A stretch of 36,841 bases of DNA from contig CAYLNK010000027.1 in assembly GCA_964384675.1 (NCBI GenBank), forward strand, positions 1 to 36,841. Direction: 5' to 3'. Made by a program: the position numbers and the translations under genes. Below are positions 16,776 to 25,065 of the stretch, piece after piece. The stretch comes from CAYLNK01 sp964384675. Its GTDB lineage: Bacteria > Acidobacteriota > Thermoanaerobaculia > UBA5066. The notes below the pieces were generated by a model, which did not search any database, was not told the DNA's origin, and was given only the letters and a program-made list of their open reading frames with translations. Position 1 is the stretch's first letter; each line of letters opens with the position of its first letter.

Positions 16776-17668
16776 GCGCGTGCCTTCTCGAGGAGCGTGG
16801 CGGCGACGGCGCCGCGGATCTTCGCGATGTCGTCCTGGTACTTGAGGACGACTCCGAGCGTCGCGTCGACGCGCCCCGCGTCGAGCGCCGTCGCGTCGAG
16901 GGTGACGAGCGCGGCGGTCCAGTCGATCGTCTCCGCCACGCCGGGCGGCTTGAAGAGGTCGTGCGAGCGGAGCGCCTGCACGAACGCGACGACCTGACGG
17001 CTCAGCTCCGCCGATGCCTCCGGCGCCTTCACCCGGAGGATCGCCAGCTCCCTCTCCGCATCCGGATAGTCGATCCAGTGGTAAAAACAGCGCCGCTTCA
17101 GCGCGTCGTGGACCTCGCGCGTCCGGTTGGAGGTGAGGATCGTGATGGGCGGCGCGGCCGCCGTGATCGTCCCGATCTCCGGCACGCTCACCTGGTAGTC
17201 GCTGAGCACCTCGAGGAGGTACGCCTCGAACGGCTCGTCGGCGCGATCGAGCTCGTCCACCAGGAGGACGGGTGGGCCGCCCGGCTGCGGCTCGAGCGCC
17301 TGCAGGAGCGGGCGCTTCACGAGGAAGCGCTCCGAGAAGACGTCGCGCGCCAGCTCCTCGCGCTCCTCGACGCCGGCCGCCTCGGCGATCCGGATCTCGA
17401 TCATCTGCCGCGCGTAGTCCCACTCGTAGACGGCGGACGCGACGTCGAGCCCCTCGTAGCACTGGAGGCGGATGAGCCGGCGGCCCAGGGCACGGGACAG
17501 CACCTTGGCGACCTCGGTCTTGCCGACTCCCGCCTCACCTTCCAGGAGGAGGGGACGGCCGAGCTTCAGCGCGAGGAAGACCGCGGTGGCGAGGCTCCGC
17601 TCGGCCACGTAGTCGCCGGCAGAGAGGAGCTGGAGCGTGGCGTCGACGGAGGCGGGAAGCTCGATCAC
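16772..17668 (-). CDS. coxD: MoxR-family AAA+ ATPase (CoxD-like)
   Basis: 298 aa. Walker A is GEAGVGKT (44-51), Walker B VLLVDELDRAD (134-144), and sensor 1 lies around ITILTSNRTREVHDALKRR. YEGLDVASAVYEWDYARQM is the characteristic MoxR insertion sequence. In Oligotropha the CoxD ATPase works with CoxE to build the Cu-S-Mo centre of CO dehydrogenase. Here the protein sits between coxM (17-bp gap) and the VWA gene (4-bp overlap), supporting the same maturation role. Because the structural enzyme is form II and may not hold copper, its exact task (sulfuration or insertion of another ligand) is uncertain. Confidence 0.9.
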   Translation of the reverse strand: MIELPASVDATLQLLSAGDYVAERSLATAVFLALKLGRPLLLEGEAGVGKTEVAKVLSRALGRRLIRLQCYEGLDVASAVYEWDYARQMIEIRIAEAAGVEEREELARDVFSERFLVKRPLLQALEPQPGGPPVLLVDELDRADEPFEAYLLEVLSDYQVSVPEIGTITAAAPPITILTSNRTREVHDALKRRCFYHWIDYPDAERELAILRVKAPEASAELSRQVVAFVQALRSHDLFKPPGVAETIDWTAALVTLDATALDAGRVDATLGVVLKYQDDIAKIRGAVAATLLEKARA

Positions 17669-17685
17669 ACGATCGACGCGCTCGA

Positions 17686-18480
17686 TCAGGCGATCGAGGA
17701 GACCGCTCTCCGCGCCAGCACCGCGACGAGGTGCGCCCGGTACTCGGCGCCCGCGTGGAGGTCGCTCACGAGGTCGTCCGAGGGGATCGACGCGCCGTCG
17801 AGGGCGTCGGCCGCGAAACGCGCCGCGAGCGCCGTCTCGAACGACGTCGCCCGGAACGGCTGCGTGCCGGCTCCGGTGACCGCGACCCGCACGCCGCCGT
17901 TCCCCTGGGCCACGAAGACGCCGGCGATGGCGAAGCGCGACGCGGGGTTGGCGAACTTCTCGTACGCGGCGCGGGCCGGGACGGGGAAGCGCACGGCCGT
18001 GACGACCTCGTCCGGCTCGAGCGCCGTCTGGAAGACGCCGGTGAAGAAGTCGCCGGCCGCGATCTGACGGCGATCGGTCACCACGACGGCATCGAGGGCG
18101 AGCAGCGCGGCGGGGTAGTCGGCCGCCGGGTCGGCGTGCGCGATCGAGCCGCCGAGCGTGCCGCGGTTCCTCACCTGCGGGTCCCCGATGTGGCCGGCGA
18201 GGTGGCCGAGCGCCGGGATCGCCGCTCGCACGACGTCGGACGAGGCGACCTCGGCGTGGGTCGAGGCCGCGCCGACCACGAGCGTGTCGCCGTCGCGGCG
18301 GATGCCGGTCAGCTCCGCCACGCCCTTCAGGCTGACGACGGCGGGGGGCTGGGCCAGGCCCATCTTCAGGAGCGGGACGAGGCTCTGTCCGCCGCCGAGG
18401 AGCTTGGCGTCGGGCGTGTCGCGGAGCGTCCCGAGGACGGCGGCGAGTGAGCCGGGGCGGTGGAAGGCGAAGTCCTGCAT
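17686..18480 (-). CDS. coxM: Molybdenum hydroxylase FAD-binding (medium) subunit
   Basis: 264 aa, a normal length is 260-290. It has the two FAD motifs of CO dehydrogenase/xanthine dehydrogenase medium subunits: GGGQSLVP (29-36) and RGTLGGSIAHADPAADYP (106-123). FANPASRFAIAGVFVA and the C-terminal domain also fit. It carries electrons from the iron-sulfur subunit to FAD and on to the final acceptor. No signal peptide is present, so the enzyme is cytoplasmic. It lies 13 bp downstream of the large-subunit gene in the order S-L-M, which differs from the M-S-L order of classical form I cox operons. Confidence 0.92.
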   Translation of the reverse strand: MQDFAFHRPGSLAAVLGTLRDTPDAKLLGGGQSLVPLLKMGLAQPPAVVSLKGVAELTGIRRDGDTLVVGAASTHAEVASSDVVRAAIPALGHLAGHIGDPQVRNRGTLGGSIAHADPAADYPAALLALDAVVVTDRRQIAAGDFFTGVFQTALEPDEVVTAVRFPVPARAAYEKFANPASRFAIAGVFVAQGNGGVRVAVTGAGTQPFRATSFETALAARFAADALDGASIPSDDLVSDLHAGAEYRAHLVAVLARRAVSSIA

Positions 18481-18493
18481 GGTGGCTCTCTCC

Positions 18494-20863
18494 TCACGCC
18501 TTCTTCGCGTCGCGGATGGCGCGCCACACCTTCTCGGGCGTGGCGGGCATGTCGAGATGGGTGATGCCGAGCGGCGACAGCGCGTCGACGACGGCGTTCA
18601 TCACGGCGACCGGCGCGCCGATGGCGCCCATCTCGCCGCACCCCTTGGCCCCGAGCGGGTTGTGCGGGCACGGCGTCACGTGGAGGCCGGTCTTGAAGTC
18701 CGGCAGGTCGGCGGCGCGCGGCATCTGGTAGTTCATGAACGAGCCGGTGACCAGCTGGCCGCCTTCGTCGTAGACGCAGCCCTCGAAGAGCGCCTGGCCG
18801 ATCCCCTGCGCGACGCCGCCGTGGATCTGCCCGTCCACCATCATCGGGCTGATGACGCGCCCGATGTCGTCGGCCGCCGTGAACGAGGCCACCGTCACGA
18901 CGCCGGTCTCGGGGTCGATCTCGACCTCGCAGACGTGGCAGCCGGCCGGGAACGTGAAGTTCTTCGGGTCGTAGAACGCCGTTTCGTCGAGGCCCGGCTC
19001 GACGGTCTCGATCGGGTAGTTGTGCGGGACGTACGCCGCGAAGGCGACCTCGCCGAAGCTCTTCGACCGGTCCGTGCCCGCGACGGTGAACTTGCCGTCG
19101 GCGAAGGTGACGTCGGACTCGGCGGCCTCGAGGAGATGAGCGGCGATCTTCTTCCCCTTGGCGATGATCTTGTCCGCCGCCTTCATGATCGCCGAGCCGC
19201 CCACCGAGATGGAGCGCGAGCCGTAGGTGCCCATTCCGAACGCGATCTTGCCGGTGTCGCCGTGGACGACCTCGATCTGGTCGAACGGGACGCCGAGCGC
19301 GTCGGAGACGATCTGCGCGAACGCCGTCTCGTGCCCCTGCCCGTGGCTGTGCGTGCCCGTGTAGACGGTCACCGAGCCGGTCGGGTGGACGCGGATCTGG
19401 CCCGACTCGTAGAGGCCGGCGCGGGCGCCGATCGCGCCGGCCACGGCGGACGGCGCGATGCCGCACGCCTCCACGTACGTCGAGAGGCCGATCCCGCGCA
19501 GCTTGCCCCGGGCCTTCGACTCGGCGCGCCGCGCCTCGAAGCCGGCGTAGTCGCTGGCCGAGAGGCCGAGGTCGAGCGTGGCCGCGTAGTTGCCGCTGTC
19601 GTAGGTGAGCGCGACGGGGACGGGGTACGGGAAGGCGTCGGGCGGGATGAAGTTCTTCCGCCGGATCTCCGCCCGATCCATCCCGAGGGCGCGCGCGGCG
19701 AGGTCCGCGAGGCGCTCGATCACGTAGGCCGCCTCCGGGCGTCCGGCGCCGCGGTACGCGTCGACGGGGACGGTGTTGGTGAAGATCCCCTTCACCTCGC
19801 ACGAGATGGCCGGCGTGGTGTAGCAGCCCGCGAGGAGCGTGCCGTAGAGCCAGGTCGGGATCGCCGGGGCGAACGTCGAGAGGTACGCCCCGAGGTTCGC
19901 GAGCGTCTTCACCCGCAGGCCGAGGAACTTCCCGTCGTTCGAGAGGGCGAGCTCGGCGTGGGTGACGTGGTCCCGCCCGTGCGCGTCGGACATGAACGAC
20001 TCGGAGCGCTCGGCGCGCCAGCGCACCGGGCGGCAGAGCTTGCCCGCGGCCCAGGTGACGAGCGCCTCCTCGGCGTAGTGGTAGATCTTCGATCCGAAGC
20101 CGCCGCCCACGTCGGGCGCGACGACCCGCAGCTTGTGCTCGGGCAGGTGGAGCACGAAGGCGCCCATCAGGAGCCGGATGACGTGGGGGTTCTGGCTGGT
20201 CGTGGTGAGGGTGTAGTCGCCCGTCGAGCGGTCGTACTGGCCGATGGCGGCGCGCGGCTCCATGGCGTTCGGCACGAGGCGGTTGTTGACGAGGTCGACG
20301 GAGACGACCCGGTCCGCCTTCGCGAACGCGGCGTCGGTGGCGGCGGCGTCGCCGAGGTGCCAGTCGAAGCAGACGTTGTCGGGCAGCTCGTCCCACACCT
20401 TCGGAGCGCCCGCGCCGGCGGCGTCCGCCACGCTCGCGACGGCCGGGAGCGGCTCGTAGTCGATCTCGACCAGGAGCGCGGCTTCCTTCGAGGCGTCGCG
20501 GCTCTCGGCGACCACCGCGACGACGGGGTCGCCGACGTGGCGCACCCGCTCGACGGCGAGGACCGGGTGGGCCGGCTCCTGCATCTTGGAGCCGTCCTTG
20601 TTGGTGATCTGCCATCCGCACGGCAGCCCCCCGACGCCCGCCGCGGCGAGGTCGGCGCCCGTGTAGACGGCGACGACGCCGGGCGCGGAGCGCGCGGCCC
20701 TGGTGTCGATGGAGCGGATCCGGGCGTGGGCGTGCGCCGACCGGACGATCGTGAGGAAGGTCTGGTCGGGGAGGACGATGTCGTCGGTGTAGCGGCCGGC
20801 GCCCGTGAGGAAGCGGAGGTCCTCCTTGCGGCGCGGCGAGGTGCCGATGCTGGCGGTCGTCAT
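18494..20863 (-). CDS. coxL: Molybdopterin-binding large subunit, form II CoxL type
   Basis: 789 aa, close to the usual length. It contains the molybdopterin cytosine dinucleotide-binding motifs GGGFGSK (253-259) and GQGHET (508-513). The catalytic glutamate lies in GAKGCGEMGAIGAP (Glu744). The active-site loop reads AYRGAGR (369-375), the signature of form II CoxL; form I, the proven CO dehydrogenase, has AYXCSFR with a copper-binding cysteine. The equivalent position here is not a cysteine, so CO oxidation cannot be assumed and another small aldehyde, heterocycle or purine-like substrate is possible. The gene begins one base after the CoxS stop and is followed by coxM. No signal peptide is present. 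Confidence 0.92.
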   Translation of the reverse strand: MTTASIGTSPRRKEDLRFLTGAGRYTDDIVLPDQTFLTIVRSAHAHARIRSIDTRAARSAPGVVAVYTGADLAAAGVGGLPCGWQITNKDGSKMQEPAHPVLAVERVRHVGDPVVAVVAESRDASKEAALLVEIDYEPLPAVASVADAAGAGAPKVWDELPDNVCFDWHLGDAAATDAAFAKADRVVSVDLVNNRLVPNAMEPRAAIGQYDRSTGDYTLTTTSQNPHVIRLLMGAFVLHLPEHKLRVVAPDVGGGFGSKIYHYAEEALVTWAAGKLCRPVRWRAERSESFMSDAHGRDHVTHAELALSNDGKFLGLRVKTLANLGAYLSTFAPAIPTWLYGTLLAGCYTTPAISCEVKGIFTNTVPVDAYRGAGRPEAAYVIERLADLAARALGMDRAEIRRKNFIPPDAFPYPVPVALTYDSGNYAATLDLGLSASDYAGFEARRAESKARGKLRGIGLSTYVEACGIAPSAVAGAIGARAGLYESGQIRVHPTGSVTVYTGTHSHGQGHETAFAQIVSDALGVPFDQIEVVHGDTGKIAFGMGTYGSRSISVGGSAIMKAADKIIAKGKKIAAHLLEAAESDVTFADGKFTVAGTDRSKSFGEVAFAAYVPHNYPIETVEPGLDETAFYDPKNFTFPAGCHVCEVEIDPETGVVTVASFTAADDIGRVISPMMVDGQIHGGVAQGIGQALFEGCVYDEGGQLVTGSFMNYQMPRAADLPDFKTGLHVTPCPHNPLGAKGCGEMGAIGAPVAVMNAVVDALSPLGITHLDMPATPEKVWRAIRDAKKA

Positions 20864-20864
20864 C

Positions 20865-21335
<471 letters not shown>

Positions 21336-21360
21336 GTGCGCCTCCGGAAAGTCGTGGCGG

Positions 21361-21389
21361 AGTCTTCACCCGGCACTCGGAGCCGTCAA
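21361..21389 (-). promoter_or_regulatory. Candidate promoter upstream of coxS
   Basis: On the minus strand TTGACG (21389-21384) lies 17 bp before AAGACT (21366-21361), itself 25 nt before the ATG. The -35 is good and the -10 poor (3 of 6 positions). It could let the cox genes be expressed apart from hox, but the evidence is weak. Confidence 0.28.
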
Positions 21390-21418
21390 GTCCGGATCGA
21401 CGCGTAAACACGGCACGG

Positions 21419-22264
21419 TCAGCCGACGCGGGTGATCTCGAGCGTCTCCCCCTGCCCCCCGGTCTCGAGGCTGGAGGTCAGGTACGACTCCCGCACGAAC
21501 CGGATCCTCCGCGGCCAGCCGTCGGCGTCGTCGAGGACGTGCGTGGCGCGATCGAGGATCAGCAGCTCCTTCAGGTCTTCCGGACCGGGAGCGGGTCGCC
21601 CCATCCGCGCCGCCATCGCGCCGAGCTGCGCCAGGACGGAGAGGCGCAGCGGCTCCGACTCCAGGATCCGTTCGAGCGTGAGCTCCTGGGTGCCGTCCCC
21701 GGCCCGGTGCTCGACGCGCTCCACGGCAGGGATCGGCGCGCCCCCGAGCGGGCTCTGGAGGATGGTCGGGACGAACGTCTCGCCGCCCGCCGGGCAGGAG
21801 ATCGCGTACGCCGCGTGGAGGAGGGGCGCCTCCCGGATGTAGCGCGCCTCGAAGGCGTCCGCGGAGAGGGTCGCCTCGATCGCCTTCCGGACCGGCGCCG
21901 GGAGGGCTTCGCCGAGGAGGTCCAGGGCGGCCGCCATGCGGCGACGCACGTCCCTCCCGTCGACGATCCGCCCGTAGCGGCCCCTCCGCGTCACGCGGTA
22001 CCGGAAACGGAGCCCGCGCGTCAGCTCCAGGAGCGCGGTGGCGACGGCGCTCCCCGCGACCTCCGGGGACTCGGCCGAGAGGGTGCGCCACTCGAGGGCG
22101 ATCCCGGAGCGGAGCGGCCCCACCACCGTCACCGCGAAGCGGACGCTCGAGCTCGCGCTCGACGTCTCCCCGTCCCGCATCCGGGTCCTGACCCGGGAGA
22201 GGGTGTACTCGAAGGTCTCCCCTGGCTGGAAGCGCGGCTCGATCCGCGCGAGGCGGCGACTCAT
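21419..22264 (-). CDS. Unrecognised protein between hoxH and coxS
   Basis: 281 aa. I do not recognise a named family. The N-terminal half looks beta-rich with paired aromatic/charged strands (GETFEYTLSRVRTRM, GLRFRYRVTRRGRYGRI). The middle contains a helical segment (DVRRRMAAALDLLGEALPAP), and the C-terminus returns to strands (GWPRRIRFVRESYLTSS). Only one cysteine is present, no metal motif, no signal peptide and no membrane helix, so it is probably cytoplasmic or loosely bound. ATG at 22264 is preceded by GGAGGAGAG, which lies in a hairpin. It is 36 bp after hoxH and 83 bp before coxS on the same strand, so it is probably co-transcribed with hox and may serve either enzyme. Confidence 0.75.
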   Translation of the reverse strand: MSRRLARIEPRFQPGETFEYTLSRVRTRMRDGETSSASSSVRFAVTVVGPLRSGIALEWRTLSAESPEVAGSAVATALLELTRGLRFRYRVTRRGRYGRIVDGRDVRRRMAAALDLLGEALPAPVRKAIEATLSADAFEARYIREAPLLHAAYAISCPAGGETFVPTILQSPLGGAPIPAVERVEHRAGDGTQELTLERILESEPLRLSVLAQLGAMAARMGRPAPGPEDLKELLILDRATHVLDDADGWPRRIRFVRESYLTSSLETGGQGETLEITRVG

Positions 22265-22283
22265 CTCTCCTCCGCGGGGAGAG
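22265..22283 (-). promoter_or_regulatory. Hairpin enclosing the ribosome binding site of the unknown gene
   Basis: On the minus strand CTCTCC (22283-22278) pairs perfectly with GGAGAG (22270-22265), with a 7-base loop. The 3' arm is part of the GGAGGAGAG Shine-Dalgarno and abuts the ATG. A 10-bp palindrome CCCGATCGGG (22288-22297) lies just before it. The folding would hide the ribosome binding site. Whether it regulates anything is inference. Confidence 0.45.
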
Positions 22284-22300
22284 GCTACCCGATCGGGGAG

Positions 22301-23728
22301 TCAGCGGACCCGGGACGCGAGGAGCTCGCCGTCCGGGCCCACGACCTCGACCGCGAGCGGCATCTGCCCCATCGCGTGCGTCGAGCAGGAGAGGCACGGG
22401 TCGAAGCAGCGGATGCCCGCCTCGATCCGGTTCAGCAGCCCCTCGGTGATCTCGACGCCGTCGAGGTGGTGGAGCGCGAGCTGCCGCACCGTCCGGTTCA
22501 TGGCGAGGTGGTTCTGTCCGGTGGCGATGACGAGGTCGATCGACTTCAGCACGCCGTCGTCGTCCACGGTGTAGTCGTGGAACAGCGTGCCGCGGGGCGC
22601 CTCGCACGCCCCGACGCCGTGGCGCCGGTTGATCATCGCCTTGGCCCGCACGTGCGTGCCGAGGATCGCGGGGTCGCGCAGGAGATGCTCGATCTTCTCC
22701 ACCGCGAAGAGGGTCTCCACGAGCCGGGCGTGGTGGTAGTGGAACGAGTTGTTGACGGCGCCGGCGGAGCCCGCGAACGCCTTGAAGACCTGGCGCTCCG
22801 CCTCGGCCAGCGGCGCGTCCATGTAGTCGCAGACGTTCAGGCGCGCGAGCGGGCCGACCCGGTAGATCCCCTTCGGGTAGCCCAGTGGTCTGTAGTACGG
22901 GAACTTCAGGTACGACCAGCTCTCCGTCCGCTCCCCGACGACCGTCCGATAGTCCCGTGGGTCGATCCGGTCGGCCACGGTGTTCCCGTCGCCGTCCTTC
23001 ACCCGGAGCCGGCCGCCGTAGTACTCGAACGCGCCGTCGTCGGACACGAGGCCGACGTGCAGCGAGAGGAAGCTGCCGAACGCCGGGACCTCGTGAGCGT
23101 GGCGCGCGAGCGCCGCCTTGAGGACGTCGAGCGCGAGGAGCGAGGTCTCTCGCGCCTCCGGGATCCAGGCGAGGAGGCGGTCGCGCTGAGCGGCCTCCAG
23201 CGGTTCGCGGACCCCGCCCGGCACCGCCCACGGCGTGTGGATCCGGCGGCCGCCGAGCACCTCGACGATCTCCTGCCCGAACTTGCGCAGGCGGATCCCG
23301 CGCCGGGCCAGCTCCGGCTCCTTCGCGATCAGGGCGAAGAGGTTCCGCGACTCGGGCGGTGCGTCGAACCCGAAGAGCAGGTCGGGCGCCGAGAGGTGAA
23401 AGAACGACAGCGCGTGGCTCTGGATCCACTGCGCCAGGACGAGCATCCGCCTCAGCTTCTCCGCCGTCTCCGGGATCCCGATCGCCAGGATGTCGTCGCC
23501 GGCCTTGGCCGACGCGATCTGGTGGCTCGCGGGGCAGATGCCGCAGATCCGGGAGGTGATGCCGGGCATCTCCCACAGGAGGCGTCCCTCGCAGAACTTC
23601 TCGAAGCCGCGGAACTCGTCGACGTGGAGCCGGGCGTCGACCACGTGACCCGCGTCGTCCAGCTCGATGGTGATCTTGGCGTGCCCCTCGACCCGGGTCA
23701 CGGGGTCGATGGTCAGGGTCCTCGGCAT
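22301..23728 (-). CDS. hoxH: [NiFe] hydrogenase large subunit, HoxH type
   Basis: 475 aa. The Ni-binding motifs are RICGICP (60-66, Cys62 and Cys65) and DPCLSCSTH (443-451, Cys445 and Cys448). Twenty-four residues (AMGQMPLAVEVVGPDGELLA to SRVR) follow His451; such a tail is normally removed by a hydrogenase-specific endopeptidase after metal insertion. No such protease (HoxW type) and no hyp genes are in the window. The gene order hoxE-F-U-Y-H and the lack of any membrane-export signal place it in the group 3d NAD-coupled, cytoplasmic class. It catalyses H2 oxidation or formation with HoxY. It starts 29 bp after hoxY. Confidence 0.94.
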   Translation of the reverse strand: MPRTLTIDPVTRVEGHAKITIELDDAGHVVDARLHVDEFRGFEKFCEGRLLWEMPGITSRICGICPASHQIASAKAGDDILAIGIPETAEKLRRMLVLAQWIQSHALSFFHLSAPDLLFGFDAPPESRNLFALIAKEPELARRGIRLRKFGQEIVEVLGGRRIHTPWAVPGGVREPLEAAQRDRLLAWIPEARETSLLALDVLKAALARHAHEVPAFGSFLSLHVGLVSDDGAFEYYGGRLRVKDGDGNTVADRIDPRDYRTVVGERTESWSYLKFPYYRPLGYPKGIYRVGPLARLNVCDYMDAPLAEAERQVFKAFAGSAGAVNNSFHYHHARLVETLFAVEKIEHLLRDPAILGTHVRAKAMINRRHGVGACEAPRGTLFHDYTVDDDGVLKSIDLVIATGQNHLAMNRTVRQLALHHLDGVEITEGLLNRIEAGIRCFDPCLSCSTHAMGQMPLAVEVVGPDGELLASRVR

Positions 23729-23757
23729 CGCGGGCTCCGCGCGCTCGGCCTTCGGGC

Positions 23758-24327
23758 TCAGCCGTAGCGCTGGTAGACGTTGGGAAGGACCGGCGTGCGC
23801 CCCTCCACCAGGGCGCTCACGGCGAGCCAGATCTCGTCGGGGGCCGGGGGGCAGCCGTGCAGGAACGCGTCGACGCGGACGATCTCGTGGAGCGGGCGCG
23901 CCTGCGGCAGGAGCGGGGAGAGGGGCGGGAAGTCTGACGGGACGACCGGCGGCCCGTCGGCCAGCTCCACGTACGCGCGGTGGAGGAGCGCCGGGACCGG
24001 GATCCCGTTGCGCATCGCGGTGACGTTCCCGGTCGTGGCGCAGTCGCCGAAGGAGACCAGGAAGCGGGAGCAGCGCCGCAGTCGCCGGGCGAGGTGCTCG
24101 TGCTCGACCGTGGAGACCGCTCCCTCCACCAGCGTGACGTCCACGTCGCCGGGGAACGTCTTCACGTCGGCCAGTGGCGAGAAGACGAGGTCGACCTTGC
24201 CGGCCAGCTCGATGAGGCGCTCGTCCAGGTCGAGGAACGACATGTGGCAGCCGGAGCAGCCGCCGAGCCAGACCGTGGCGAGACGGGGCTTCCCCGGCTT
24301 GCGGGCGGGAACCGCGGCGTCCGGCAT
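23758..24327 (-). CDS. hoxY: [NiFe] hydrogenase small subunit, HoxY type
   Basis: 189 aa from the ATG at 24327, whose A is shared with the TGA stop of hoxU; longer readings of this frame run through hoxU and are shadows. A GTG directly before the ATG is an alternative start. The four ligands of the proximal [4Fe-4S] cluster are Cys24 and Cys27 (GGCSGCHMSFLDLDE), Cys96 (SFGDCATTGNV) and Cys159 (LHGCPPAPDEIW). No Tat signal is present and it lacks the medial and distal clusters of membrane-bound hydrogenases, as expected for the short HoxY/3d form. It passes electrons from HoxH to HoxU. Confidence 0.93.
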   Translation of the reverse strand: MPDAAVPARKPGKPRLATVWLGGCSGCHMSFLDLDERLIELAGKVDLVFSPLADVKTFPGDVDVTLVEGAVSTVEHEHLARRLRRCSRFLVSFGDCATTGNVTAMRNGIPVPALLHRAYVELADGPPVVPSDFPPLSPLLPQARPLHEIVRVDAFLHGCPPAPDEIWLAVSALVEGRTPVLPNVYQRYG

Positions 24328-25061
24328 CACCCCTCCTCGAGGAGCTCGCCGACCCACTCGCGGCGCTCGCGGGCGGTGACGATGTAACGGAGGAACTCGG
24401 TGCGCTTCCGGGCCTCGGCCACGGTCGCGCCCTTCTCGAAGAGGGCGCCGGTCGGGCAGACCGAAACGCACTTGCCGCACGACGTGCAGCTCTGCGCCTC
24501 GCCCCACGGCTGCCTCAGGTCGGCGATCACCTGGCACGCGATGCCGCGGCCCGCGATATCCCAGGTGTGGGCCCCCTCCACCTCGTGGCAGACCCGCACG
24601 CACCGCGTGCAGAGGACGCAGCGGTTGTGGTCCATGACGAAGCGCGGGTGGGTGGCGTCGACGGCGCGGGACGGGTAGAGGTACGGCACCTGCACCGACT
24701 GCATGCCGACCCGCAGCGCCAGGTCTTGCAGCTCGCAGTGCCCGTTCGAGACGCAGACCGCGCAGTGGTGGTTGCCCTCCGACGCGAGGAGCTCGACGAT
24801 CGTGCGGCGGTGACGCTGGAGCCGCTCGGTCTCCGTCCTCACGACCATCCCCTCGGTGGGGCGGGTCGTGCACGCGGGGAGGAGCTTGGCCGAGCCCTCC
24901 ACCTCCACCAGGCAGAGGCGGCAGGCGCCCACGTCCGAGAGGCCCTGGAGGTTGCAGAGCGTGGGGATGTCGACCCCGTGCTCGCGCGCGATCGAGAGGA
25001 GCGAGTCATCGTCCTTCCCGCTCGCGGGCTGGCCGTTCAGCGTGAGGGTCACGATGGCCAT
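24327..25061 (-). CDS. hoxU: Diaphorase small subunit HoxU (NuoG-N-like)
   Basis: 244 aa. It matches the N-terminal part of complex I NuoG: a plant-type [2Fe-2S] site (Cys36, 47, 50, 64), a His-Cys [4Fe-4S] site (NHHCAVCVSNGHCE: Cys100, 103, 109 and a preceding His), then two ferredoxin-type [4Fe-4S] motifs (Cys148/151/154/158 and Cys192/195/198/202). It is the electron relay between HoxY and HoxF. The ATG lies five bases downstream of the HoxF stop, and its own stop overlaps hoxY by one base. All cluster ligands are intact. Confidence 0.93.
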   Translation of the reverse strand: MAIVTLTLNGQPASGKDDDSLLSIAREHGVDIPTLCNLQGLSDVGACRLCLVEVEGSAKLLPACTTRPTEGMVVRTETERLQRHRRTIVELLASEGNHHCAVCVSNGHCELQDLALRVGMQSVQVPYLYPSRAVDATHPRFVMDHNRCVLCTRCVRVCHEVEGAHTWDIAGRGIACQVIADLRQPWGEAQSCTSCGKCVSVCPTGALFEKGATVAEARKRTEFLRYIVTARERREWVGELLEEG

Positions 25062-25065
25062 CGCG

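Noticed and set aside
16776..17462. N-terminal extension of the CoxE-like frame through the ATPase gene
   Set aside because: The extension is an out-of-frame reading of the MoxR ATPase with Arg/Ala-rich noise; family homology begins only at the CTG region.
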